Origin: Chiridota heheva
Lineage: Eukaryota; Echinodermata; Holothuroidea; Apodida; Chiridotidae
Assembly: GCA_020152595.1 (NCBI GenBank)
Contig: JAIGNY010000476.1
Coordinates: forward strand, 1,109,001-1,173,000
Length of the DNA: 64,000 nt
Direction of reading: 5' to 3'
The position numbers were made by a program, and so were the translations under genes. This document shows positions 37,901 to 46,393 of the stretch, piece after piece (positions within the stretch are counted from its first letter, which is position 1; every line of letters starts with the position of its first letter). A model generated the notes under the pieces. It worked only from the letters and a program-made list of their open reading frames with translations, did not search any database and was not told the origin of the DNA.

Positions 37901-40900
37901 TACCGTTGTTTAATAGTATTCTATAAGAAGCAATTTATTCTTTGCAATATCCCATTGATTATACTCTAACAATGTACATCCTTTCTTTCAATTAGTTTGT
38001 CTAAAAATGCGGCAATCATATGGGGTGAAACCGAGGATGTACGAACACATTCTTGGTGAAACTAAACAATAACCAAGGCTTTCACACATGTCTGCTTTAT
38101 GAGGCCATATCCATATCCCAAATCCAAAGACCAACTTATTTTCCATTAAAATGTGTAAATTCAGCTGGAGGCAGCTGATGTCAAAACCAAAGCTGTTTGT
38201 AGATTAATTGACTGTGTCTACACATGTGTTAGCTAAAAATAATAAATTCCCTCCAGAAAAGGAGAAACCTGTGGAAATTGTCCCCTGGATTCATGGGAAG
38301 TATACTTTATCCCCCTCACAGTTCAACTCTCTCTCTCTATCCTTTTATCTACCTACTGTGGTGTAGCGGTTATCATACCTGTCTACAGACCACGTGGCCC
38401 CGGGTTCAATCCTGGGGTGGGTAGACACGCCAGTGCACCACAACTGGTTATCAAAGGCCGTGGACATTGACTTGGTTGTCGATGTTATGTCTGTCCGTAC
38501 GTCGTACCTGTGTTCTCGTCCGGGTCGTATTAAGCGTTTCGTGATAGCATTTGTACTATCATAACCGAATATCAGGCGACGACCCCGTCATTGTAATTGT
38601 GTGTTCAACTCTCTCTCTCCCCCTCACAACACTTTTTCAAAGAAAACAAATTTTAAATCATTCATACTGACAATACTTGTCTTACTATTAAACTGGCAAT
38701 GATCCTATTTTTGTTGGCTAACAGCAGTTTACTTTCTTTAAGAAAGGGAGAAATTCATAGAATTTCAGTGGACTTTCTCAATGGAATCCAAGGAAGTACA
38801 CTTCAGGCCCCTCCAGCAACAAGTTTTAAAAATAAAAATATCTGTTACTAAGGTTGCATCTTCATTTTTGTTGTTAAATTTCCTTAAATGAAGGATAATT
38901 CCATTCTTTTTTTGGAGGGGGGGGGGGGAGAGAGAGAGGGGAAAGGGGGTCGCCTTCCTCCAAATTAGCAGGAGAAAGGAGCTTCAGCCCCCACTTTTTC
39001 AGAAGATTACAGTACTTAATTTAAAATTTCAACTTAAAAAGTTTCATAAATCAATACATGTTTTTGTCATTTGATTGAAAAACTCCACAGCTGCAAGTTT
39101 TTTAATTCACTTTACATTGCAACAATGAATACAAATCACTCAGGTAAAAATAACGAGTGAGGGTGATTAACAGGGATAGTATTCCATGTTGTTCACACAA
39201 CAGAGGATATTGTGCACTTTAGTGTGAACAAAGGGGTACCTCCTTGGTGTCTTATCATTTTCCTGGTGTGAGTAGTCAGCTGTTGGCAATTATTTACACA
39301 TAAGCTCATATTTTCCAGAATGAATTGCAGATTTTCATGAAAATGAAAATTGTTCTATTTCAGGTATGCGAACAATAAACGAAAAATAAATCCCGTGTGG
39401 AGATTTTCTTGCTCTTAAAGACAGCCAAATTTCAAGTCTTTGGTCAAAAACCTGACTATATACATTTCAAAATGGGAGATGATCGAAAGTGAACAGAAAG
39501 TTTCCATTTTATAACCTCAACTTCATTGAGCTTAAAATGAGAACAATAATATACAAAATTAAATATTTGGATGAGGGTTCTGGAAAATTCTTTTACATAC
39601 ACGTTGGAGTCCACAACTTGATCAATTTTCTATTCCATTAAAGGCGAACTTGGTGAAGTTGGAAATCCTCTTTTGAGTTTTGTCCTCCCTCCTTACCCCC
39701 CCCCCCTCTCCCCCCACATCACTTAAATTTCAGTATGGATGGCTGAGTCTCCAGCTGTGTTTCAGCTCCCTGGTTAGGTTGCATAAGAACAATCTCAAAA
39801 TGTTAATTCCAAACTCCCTCTTAACTCCAAAATTATGCTCAAGTAGAGTAACTTTGGTCAGTCACAAAAATTGTTTATATTTCCTCAAAAGCATTGAGCA
39901 ACAGAAGGGAATGGCTAAATAAAGCTCATACACTTGGTCAAAGATGATTTTACCAATACCTTCGTATTCATATGCATGGTGGGTCATATTCACTTGCCCT
40001 CCCCTAAAACTACTGATCAGACTAAAACGTTGGGCACGTGGGCCTTAATTTAGATGGCAAATAAAGTTAGATGGTATTAGATTAGTTGATATTATATGAT
40101 AAATTAATGATTTCTCAGAGGCAGTGGCACAGGCAGAACATAAATATTTCAGGCATGTTGAATAATATAAATTAATCAGGGATCCAGGGATGAAGCTCTG
40201 GTAGGGGCCCCCTGCATTTCTTGTGAATTTGGTAGCAGAAAATTGTGTCATATCTAGGGGCCCCTAAGCCCCCAGAAGCCCTGCTGTCTCGTTTTGATAG
40301 CATAAAATTGCTGAAAAATCACGTAAATCGAGGGGTGAAGCCTTGCGTTTCTGAAGATTTTGACAGTAGAAAATGGTGTCAAGTCTAGGGGCCCCGAAGC
40401 ATTCCTCATGATTTTGATATATGAAAATTGATAAAAATCGTGTCAAATCGAGGGGTGAAGCCTTGTGTTTCTCATGATTTTGAAAGTAAATGGTGTCAAA
40501 TCTAGGGGCAAAGCCCTGATAACAACCTAGAGAGCAAATCTCCCTTTAATCTAATAATTTTCAAGTCTCCAAATTGACAAGTTAGTTGCCAAATTATATC
40601 ACTAAAGTACTGAAGTAGCCAAGTGATCCTATCTTTCAAGCCATGTTTTAAAGCTATTTAATTATTCATGAGTATCTGTTGTGCCTCCATGAAATAGAAT
40701 GATATAATGAATTAACAAATCAATAAGCTCAATCAAAAGAGAAACAAAGGAGCAGTTCTCTCATTTGTCAGCTGTTTTCTGTATATTTAAAAAAAAAAAA
40801 AAAGCAAAAGGTTTAAAAAGCAAATTTTACTTCAAGACGCAACTACTTTTAATTATCATTGATAATTATAATTCTATTTAATTTATTTGTTAAAAAACCA

Positions 40901-42265
40901 GAGTGGATTTGTATTTTATGTAAAAACACATCAAAGTTGCCGATGTTTTATCAAGCGTTGAAATATTCATTGGGGTAACATTATGTGACTAATACCCCTT
41001 TCAAGCATGACATTTTGACCTCTTTAGCATCTAAACCTCTTATAAAAATATTTTTGTTGTTGTAATTTGGTAAAATTTTGGAAATCAAGTCCAGAACCGG
41101 CTTATGATCATTGAACTTGGAGAGCGATGAAATAACCACTGGCCAACAACATCAGCCACTTGATGATGAATCAATGATGGTGATTAATCCGGGGAGTTGT
41201 TAAGAACTCCCTGATTAAACCTATTGAAACTGTAAACAAACAGTAAAGGACATTTCTTACCAAGGTTGAACCCGAGGTAAGTAAGTAAGTCATGTAGACT
41301 TGTTTGTTTGTATTTGTTTGTACATGATCCTCCCTTATGGGAACTCGGCAAGACTCCTATAGAGAGCATAGATGCCAAGCTATAGCCTGCATAGCAGATG
41401 CCAGCCTCATGCGACCGGGATGGAAGTGAATGAACACTGGGTTTCACCCTACTCTTTTCGAGAAGTGTTCAGAGAACCAAATAGGGTGTGACTGTCCTAC
41501 CATCAGAACCGACGGCTTAACGTCCCCTCTGAAGGACGACGAGCACCATTCAACCATTGCCACTTTTCTCAACAGCTGAATGAGCAGGAGCTGCAAACGA
41601 CGTACTTTCGCTTTGATGATCGGCGTATCTGTCTGCATAGCTGTGGGAAAACTGGTTAGGCTTGAATTGGGTACCTCCAGTATCTCAGTCGTGTGCTCTA
41701 CCAACTGAGCTACCAGACTCCTTAGACTTGTTGCCTTCCTTCTAGCTCAGTCTACAGATCATGGCTTGCAGTCTTGCAGAATAGATTTTTCGAACACTTC
41801 ATACATGCAGTGGGCAAGAGCCAGCAGTTACATGTTACAACAATTAGATTGGCCCCTGTTACAAGAAGAAATCACATGCCTAGGTAGACCTAGTAACGTT
41901 TTTAATAGACCTACTGTAACGTTAACGTTGGGTACAACGTTACAATTTGTAAAATTAAAATCCAATTTCTTTTAATTTGACGAAGATAACCTAGCCTAAT
42001 CCCACAACAGAATTAATACAAGAAATAATCATTATCTTAATTTACAAGTTTCCTATGTCCAATACTTCTTCCCTCACATACTAATAAAATCTGGACATGC
42101 TATCCTAGTCCTGAATTATTTTTCGCAAAAATGGTACCATCTACACGCAAAATTATGTGCATCAAATTTACATTCGAATTTAATACATAACGTAATTAAA
42201 GTTGGCTTCTTTTATTTTACCTGTGAGCTGTAACGAATAACCTCTTTCAGGAAAATGGGTGCCAT
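24911..42265 (-). CDS. XNDC1-like protein: XRCC1 N-terminal domain plus two UBZ4-type zinc fingers (nine exons, spans introns)
   Basis: Nine exons were assembled by splice sites and codon phase: 42221-42265, 35306-35447, 34411-34563, 32079-32251, 31393-31490, 29797-29966, 28446-28962, 27043-27137 and 24911-25988. They sum to 2471 nt, one short of 824 codons; the missing base maps to a homopolymer in the last exon. Residues 1 to about 155 form an XRCC1_N-type beta-sandwich, with hallmark VIRYSSQ, ADNLLAQG, IDVGNYGSAFIEV, MDSKNGKNKSGVKMF and VICSQPYN..FGLAFLRV. The DSK.GKN.SGVKMF segment and overall match favour XNDC1 over XRCC1 itself. There is no BRCT domain. The middle is low-complexity and basic/acidic. 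Two C-x2-C-x11-H-x3-C fingers follow (C460-C479 and C768-C787), as in the ubiquitin-binding UBZ4 fingers of RAD18, SLX4 and WRNIP1. A nuclear DNA-repair or ubiquitin-reading role is inference. Confidence 0.85.
25417..25426 (-). other. Homopolymer frameshift in XNDC1-like last exon
   Basis: The plus-strand sequence is CCCCCTTTTT. One extra base here would join the two halves of the last exon and make the whole nine-exon CDS exactly divisible by three. Confidence 0.7.
25993..26013. repeat. Poly-A/poly-T tract at intron 8 acceptor
   Basis: A run of about 20 A on the plus strand serves as the pyrimidine tract of the acceptor before exon 9 on the minus strand. Confidence 0.7.
26346..26735. repeat. 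Dispersed ~380-bp repeat, copy 1 (intron 8)
   Basis: Contains TGCCAAAAAGTTTCTCTTTA, TAATCCTGAAAACTCAGGTA, GACTTCCTGTTC, AAGTAGCCCAAGGCTATTTG and ATTGAAATCACTCATC in fixed order, ending near GACAGACCATTTCTGCTAAG. It has the same order and orientation as 27476-27850 and 37010-37400. It is non-coding. Confidence 0.85.
27043..27137 (-). CDS. XNDC1-like exon 8, first half of zinc finger 1
   Basis: Acceptor ...CGGCCTTAG, donor GTAAGT. It encodes SSALHCQTSTATSQVKGSS, then AAIHLRSCPFCQ, with the CxxC of the first UBZ-like finger at the 3' end. The finger is completed across the intron by exon 9, which supports both junctions. Confidence 0.82.
27476..27850. repeat. Dispersed ~380-bp repeat, copy 2 (intron 7)
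   Basis: Same word order as copy 1, with small indels (an extra ATCTG after TTTATCTG, and GCAACTTAAGCCC near the start). Confidence 0.85.
28446..28962 (-). CDS. XNDC1-like exon 7
   Basis: Acceptor TTTCTTTGTAG, donor GTAAAG. Its 517 nt encode LRSKFEERYGYALDKEMKEE, then a Ser/Thr/Asn-rich linker ending DSLPK plus AG. A helical charged start and a disordered middle are likely. It enters in phase 1 and leaves in phase 2. Confidence 0.85.
29797..29966 (-). CDS. XNDC1-like exon 6
   Basis: Acceptor TTTCATTTTTAG, donor GTACAA. It reads SLVKRNNVLRMQNSVSAKTK, then FLKSEGGQLQYATLK, a basic linker. Its phases (2 in, 1 out) match both neighbours. Confidence 0.82.
31393..31490 (-). CDS. XNDC1-like exon 5
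   Basis: Acceptor TTCATATTAG, donor GTAAAT. The 32 codons plus 2 nt start PYNAPPKHHPVIAPSWKTN and are proline- and histidine-rich, probably linker after the folded domain. Confidence 0.8.
31785..32030 (-). mobile_element. tRNA-derived SINE-like repeat (intron 4)
   Basis: On the minus strand the start reads like a degenerate tRNA: GTGGTTAAGGAGGCAAGC as A box and GGATTGGATTTCC as B-box-like. The remainder contains CTTGAGCAAGACATTTT and ACCAGCATTGCTGGGGAG. The same blocks frame the 19-bp minisatellite at 23290-23845. Confidence 0.55.
32079..32251 (-). CDS. XNDC1-like exon 4
   Basis: Acceptor CTGTTTTAG, donor GTATGT. It encodes KLKEKVRDQKWDCIKVICSQ, then PYNRKQQFGLAFLRVSAG, the last strands of the XRCC1_N domain, and ends in phase 0 after PTALNV. 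A SINE sits about 50 bp beyond its donor. Confidence 0.92.
32393..32925 (-). pseudogene. 5'-truncated LINE copy 2 (intron 3)
   Basis: Minus-strand fragment matching the last ~550 bp of the LINE at 125-1812: LTHSHLLSGS near 32800, then the Ser/Thr/Pro-rich tail and the same 3' end (TTGGCACATTTGACTCTGAC and GGTGCCGTTAAAC). It is inserted in the same direction as the host gene. It has no intact domain. Confidence 0.85.
34411..34563 (-). CDS. XNDC1-like exon 3
   Basis: Acceptor TTCATCAG, donor GTATCG. It completes Gly then reads NYGSAFIEVQVKGFSN...MSVMDSKNGKNKSGVKMFSK, ending in phase 1. It carries the most diagnostic XNDC1/XRCC1_N residues. Confidence 0.92.
35306..35447 (-). CDS. XNDC1-like exon 2
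   Basis: Acceptor ...CATGGTAG before 35447, donor GTAAGT after 35306. It encodes DEVHRADNLL...EINFIDV plus one base of a Gly codon. The segment matches the XRCC1_N core (ENLL....W......G..........L......I..IDVGN). Confidence 0.9.
35663..35740 (-). mobile_element. LINE 3'-tail fragment (intron 1)
   Basis: On the minus strand it reads TTGGGCACAATTTGACCCTT and GTGCCATTAAGCCTTCATC, a diverged tail of the LINE family seen at 125-1812 and 18841-18912. Confidence 0.6.
35840..36422 (+). pseudogene. Non-LTR retrotransposon remnant, reverse-transcriptase C-terminus (L2/CR1-like)
   Basis: A broken frame reads LYKQLGKPHLE, then DKFILEQV-like and RATKIIPEVRNL; an intact stretch follows (IFGLTTFKLRRVHGDMIQVF, VTRGNSLKL, LLQRVINEWNGLP, SVHNFKVNIDKF). 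This is the well-known C-terminal end of L2/CR1-type ORF2 proteins. It stops at TGA near 36420 and is followed by a (GGT)n run at 36434-36456, possibly its 3' end. It is unrelated to the LINE at 125-1812 and lies opposite to the host gene, in its intron 1. Confidence 0.85.
37010..37400. repeat. Dispersed ~380-bp repeat, copy 3 (intron 1)
   Basis: Same block order and orientation as 26346-26735 and 27476-27850, ending near GACAGACCATTTCTAAAGGA. Confidence 0.85.
38357..38630 (+). mobile_element. tRNA-derived SINE, full-length-looking
   Basis: The head looks like a tRNA: GTGTAGCGGTTATCATACC as A box, then GGGTTCAATCCTGG as B box about 45 bp later. The body (ACTTGGTTGTCGATGTTATG, GTCCGTACGTCGTACCTG, GGCGACGACCCCGTCATTG) recurs inverted at 55968-56155. 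The tail is GTTCAACTCTCTCTCT. A second such tail word just upstream (38322) may be a remnant of an earlier copy or a duplicated target. Confidence 0.8.
38640..40190. other. Intron 1 sequence, nothing recognised
   Basis: Intronic DNA of the XNDC1-like gene with a G-run near 38917-38930 and a C-run near 39695-39715. No coding or mobile signature seen. Confidence 0.4.
40195..40520. repeat. Degenerate tandem repeat with AGGGGCCCC and GAGGGGTGAAGCC blocks
   Basis: The phrase TCATGATTTTGA..GTAAATGGTGTCAAATCTAGGGG recurs about every 55-60 bp with alternating TCGAGGGGTGAAGCCTTG and TCTAGGGGCCCC blocks. Five or six diverged units are visible. Confidence 0.65.
41180..41722 (-). mobile_element. tRNA-derived SINE, second family (intron 1)
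   Basis: On the minus strand the head reads GTCTGGTAGCTCAGTTGG then TAGAGCACACGACTGAGATA, a clear tRNA D-arm and anticodon-arm region. A B-box-like TTCAAGCC follows about 40 bp later. The body continues about 450 bp with no coding signal. The A box is nearly perfect but the acceptor and T arms are eroded, so it is a SINE and not a functional tRNA. Confidence 0.7.
42221..42265 (-). CDS. XNDC1-like exon 1 (start codon)
   Basis: On the minus strand ATG is at 42265-42263, followed by 15 codons (MAPIFLKEVIRYSSQ), then donor GTAAAA; it ends in phase 0. It supplies the first beta strand that every XRCC1_N domain has and joins in phase to the exon at 35447. The intron is 6.8 kb. The start is chosen because the family begins about this many residues before the VV/VI-x-x-SSQ motif. 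Confidence 0.8.
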
Positions 42266-42346
42266 GTATCCCTAATAACCTACACACAATTCCTGAATTT
42301 CCTGGAAGCTTCTTCTAGTCGAGATTCATCACTCGTTCCAGCCGAG

Positions 42347-42354
42347 TTTCGCGC
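42347..42354. promoter_or_regulatory. E2F-like motif upstream of the XNDC1-like start codon
   Basis: TTTCGCGC lies 82 bp upstream of the ATG (minus-strand gene) in a short CpG-containing patch (CGAGTTTCGCGCGG). E2F sites are common at DNA repair and S-phase genes. A single match is weak evidence. Confidence 0.3.
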
Positions 42355-42631
42355 GGTTTTGAAATGTGGTGTACCACACTAACTACAGAACTAGTCTAAC
42401 GTTAGCATATGAAGTGCATTGGATGAAATTCAGCCAAAATTTCACAAATGTATGATTCGTGCATGCTAAGATGTCATCAAGATTTTAGACTGATACACCT
42501 GTAACATTATTTTGATGTTTTTTTTCCATGACCGATGATCGATTTCAAATTTTTCTTTTGCTGATTTTCCACATAAATGCATTACAAACAATTTGGGGCA
42601 TTTCAGAGAAACGACGATTCTGAATTAAGTA

Positions 42632-43412
42632 GGCAGTGGCGTAAGAAGATATTTGACATTGAGGGGCCAGATTTGATTTTTGTCCCAACAAATAAAATCA
42701 TGGTAAAACTAACTATAGAAGGGGGAAAAGTGGGAGGGGGGAGGATCGTAAAATTTTTGAAAATTTTGGTCAATTTACCCCAAAATGGAGAAAATTTCAC
42801 GAAAATTAAGGGAATTTTTGAAAAATTTAAAATTCCCAAAAACGAAGTCAATTTTCCGAAAATGAAGCAATGAAGCAATTTTCACGAAAATTGAAGCAAA
42901 TTTTAGAAGAATTGATACAAATTTCCCGAAAATTAGGAAAATTCTCGAAAATGAAGACTATTTTACAAAAACAGAAGCAAATTTCACGAAATTTGAAGTA
43001 CTTTTCACAAAATTTCAAGGAAATTTCCTGAAAATAAAGGAAATTTCCAGAAAATAAAGACAATTTTCAGAAAATGTGGAAGATTTTGCGAAAATTGAAG
43101 CAAATTTCGCGAGAATTGATGTAATTTTCCCGAAAATGAAGAAAATATCCCGAAAATTTCCCAAAAACTTGAAAATAAATTTCCGAAAATGAAGAATTTT
43201 TTTCGAAAATTGAAAAAAATATTACGAAAGTTGAAGGATATTTCTCAAAAATTGAAGTTTTACTGAAAAGAAGATGCCATGGATTCTGAATCTTTAAAAT
43301 CAATTCGTTAGACATTATCATTGGGCGGGGCATGAGGGAAAATGGGGTACTTGGCCCCAAATCAAATCATTAGGGGGGGAAGGGGCTTGGCCCCTTGTCC
43401 TACGCCACTGTA
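42632..43412. mobile_element. Putative non-autonomous element with CAGTGGCGTA inverted ends
   Basis: CAGTGGCGTAAGAAG lies at the left end and CCTACGCCACTGTAG at the right, facing each other about 780 bp apart. The interior is a degenerate array (see 42785-43265). No clean target duplication was identified. Confidence 0.45.
42785..43265. repeat. Degenerate short-unit array (GAAAATTGAAGCAAATTTCACG)-like
   Basis: Units of about 20-24 bp combine GAAAATTGAAG with CAAATTTCCCGAAAAT or AAATTTCACGAAAAT. Because TTTCCCGAAA-like words are near-palindromic, both strands look alike. Units differ strongly, so the array is old. Confidence 0.7.
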
Positions 43413-43740
43413 GCCCAGGGGCAAAAGAGCTCGCCGGGATACCAAGAAATTTCCCAGTGCGTTCTTTTCTATACATAAAAAATAATAGGCATACGGCAAT
43501 AACGAGAAACAAATCTTCAGTAATATTTCAGGATGACTACCGAGAATCACGTTTGAAATATTACAGTTGTAAAATGCCCATATTGTACTTCATAAGGCCC
43601 AATACCCTAAATTTGGCTCAAAAATATATAAAGAATAAGTATTGTGTACAAGTGATTAGTGATTAGGCCTATCAATAATATTTTGCTTCAAATGTTCTCC
43701 TCATAATTTCAGGAGAAATTTCTTTTCTACCTGGCAGCAT

Positions 43741-43862
43741 ACATGGTACCCTAAGTGATTATCTTAGCTGATTAATCGAATTTAACATTGAATTTGAGCA
43801 TAAAGTACATGGTACCTTAAGTGATTATCTTAGCTGATTGTTCGAATTTAACATTGATTTTG
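43741..43862. repeat. Two-copy tandem duplication, ~65 bp
   Basis: ACATGGTACCCTAAGTGATT and ATCTTAGCTGATTAATCGAA recur once with few changes at about 43808, followed by AATTTAACATTGA in each. Confidence 0.8.
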
Positions 43863-43864
43863 TT

Positions 43865-45530
43865 TTCTTTTCATCTATTAAATTTCGGAATGTCTCGATT
43901 ATAAAGGAGCTGACGACTGAGAGCATATTTCTTTTAAGTCTCAACAATATTTGAACATATGTATCGTGCATGTGCGTGACGGTACTAAAAATCTTTAGAT
44001 ACGAATGTTCAAATTAATCATAATTCTTTTCTTTAAGAATAATGTAATTTTTTGACGACATGAGCATTACAAATTAGGCCTGTGTTTCTTCAAAAATTCT
44101 TCGACAAAAAAGGAGTCCTTACTGTTCGATCCGGAGCTCGGGAATTTTGGGGCATTGTCGCCCAAGCCCTCAGTAGACCCTTATACTGTCTATTATCAGA
44201 TCATGCATTGATCCATAACCCCCACAATTTTGCCCGAATTTCCTCAATTTCCAGGGGAAATTTCTCCTCTGCCTGTTTAAGTTAGAAGTTGTAACCGGAA
44301 TGCTTATTTGAGTAGATTTTAACATGAAATATTAAAATTGTCTTCTTTTCATCAATTAAAGGAGTACTACATTGTAAAGTGATGGCGGACTTACAAATTT
44401 CAGAATTTGCATGCAGACAGACAGAATGTATCCTCGAAAATTATGAATAGATCTTTTAAAATAAAGAAATGACGAGGAGGAAATGTTGATGGCCTAATTT
44501 TGTTCAAAATAACAGTCGATAACACCCAGCTATGGCAGTTTGGGGCTAAAAAAGGTTGAAAGGGGCCATCACTTCAAAATCTGGACTCTAAACATAATTT
44601 CTGGGAGGAGGAAGAGAGGATTGTGCAACACTTTCAACCCGGCCATCGCTACACCCATGCGTGATTTTTCTTTATCATGGACATTGTTGTTTTGAGTTTC
44701 ACAAGCATTATCAAATGAGTGCCTTTCAAGTTTGTCAAAAATTTTGGATCTATGTGTTAAAAATGTTCATTTTTTGATCGATTTTGATCAAATTTTCTTC
44801 TTTTCACTCAAGAATAAATGTGAAAATAAGAGTTCGACTCATTTGTTTCTAATAAGGGATATGGAATGGGGGCAGGGGTGGCGCAACGTATTTTTGATGG
44901 GGTTGGGGGTAAAATTGCTAATCGAGTTATCATTACCTATAGATAATCGATGTGCCGCCTTAGGGGCACTGCGCATGCACAGCGTGCTCCCAATAGGCGT
45001 GGGGTCCAGGGGCTTGCTTAGGGCCTTGGTGGGCGAAGCCCCGGAAACTCCTGCATTTTACATAAACAAAACCTACATGCTTAAATTCGATTAAAATTAG
45101 GAATATTTGGAATAGAAATATTACACGTTTTCATTTAGGAAACTTGATATGAATTGGCACAAGTCGACTAGAGAATCGCCCATAAGTGTACGACCAAAAA
45201 AAAAGTTAAGGATGTATCCATCACGGGAGCCATCAGTTTTTGTTTTTTGAGGGAAAGACATAAAAAAGTAAATTTCAAGTCGTTTTATTCTTAGAATATA
45301 AATTACTCTCAAACACAATTTCATGAAATTAGATAATCAGTCATGCATATTACAAGAACGTGTACATTTTCTAACAATCACATGAGAAGAACAGAAGAGA
45401 ACACAATTTTATGATCATGGATCTTAGTTTTCTTCGATATAAACAAAACATTTGTTACTTCGTAATCAAAGGAGTGAAAAAGGAATAAGCATATACTGAA
45501 GGCTTTTTCATAATGAAAATAGATTATTTT
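43865..45530. other. Non-coding stretch left of the large transposon
   Basis: No recognisable gene. Fragments with AGGGGTGGCGCAACG and GGCGTGGGGTCCAGGGGC near 44875-45030 resemble ends of short repeats, but I cannot delimit them. Confidence 0.35.
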
Positions 45531-45535
45531 ACTTA

Positions 45536-45703
45536 TAGTCTGGTTGCAAATGGCCAAAAAATGACAAGTGCTAAACATTTTGGGTACAAGTCGGGAAATG
45601 ATTTCAATTAATAGTTTAGGCGTATAAGAGTCTAAAAAAACCTGTTTCCACAAAAAAAAATCCTTGAGGTGGCCGCCATTTTGAATTTCAAAATGGCCAC
45701 CAA
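45536..45703. repeat. Left terminal inverted repeat
   Basis: Pairs with 52222-52394. Both carry TAGTCTGGTTGCAAAT at the tip and end at a GGCCGCCATTTTGAATTTC/AAAATGG palindrome. Confidence 0.85.
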
Positions 45704-46393
45704 ATAGAGCATATTTTATAAAAATATAAGTATTTTGGCATGTTTTAGGTAAGGTTAACATTGAATAACTGGTAAAAATGTTGATCTTATATGGAATAAA
45801 AAGACTTAACAAGAATCTATATGTTCAGCAGTTTGCAGTAATTTTTAAATTCAAAATGGCCGCCATTTTGCAGATAATTTGAACAGAACATATTTTCACA
45901 GTCTCTTTTAAGTTTAAAGATGATGATGGATAATAGTTCATTCATAGCTGTTACGAAATGAAATATAGAGCGTGTATTATTCAGCATTTTTTTGGAAACC
46001 TTGTCATCTTTGTTTTCAAAATGGCCCCCAAAGGTTTGTTTCTACTTCGAACTTTAGACAAAACATCAAAAAGTTGTTCCATTCAGTATATCTTAAGCTT
46101 CTCAGTATATTGAAAGAAAGTTAAGGGGGTGTATGCAAATTTGATTCAAAGTAAAATAAAACCTGGTGATTAGATCATTCGGATAAATTTGATGTTGGTG
46201 GCCATTTTAGTTCCAAAATGGCGGTATGGCGGCCATTTTTGATTTTGAAATGGATAGCTTTCATAAATTATTTCCCAAACACCATTGCTGGAAGCTGACT
46301 TCAACTGTTCAAAGAGATTATCAAAAGGAAAACATTGCTTGCTACGATATGAAAACAAAAACTCATACAAGGTATATTTGAGAAATGACTGCA

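Noticed and set aside
38357-38430. Functional tRNA gene
   Set aside because: A and B boxes are present but the arms do not pair into a full cloverleaf by eye, and the body continues as a repeat found again at 55968-56155; it is a SINE head.
41650-41722. Functional tRNA gene on the minus strand
   Set aside because: D arm is good but the T arm and acceptor stem are eroded; continues into a 500-bp SINE body.
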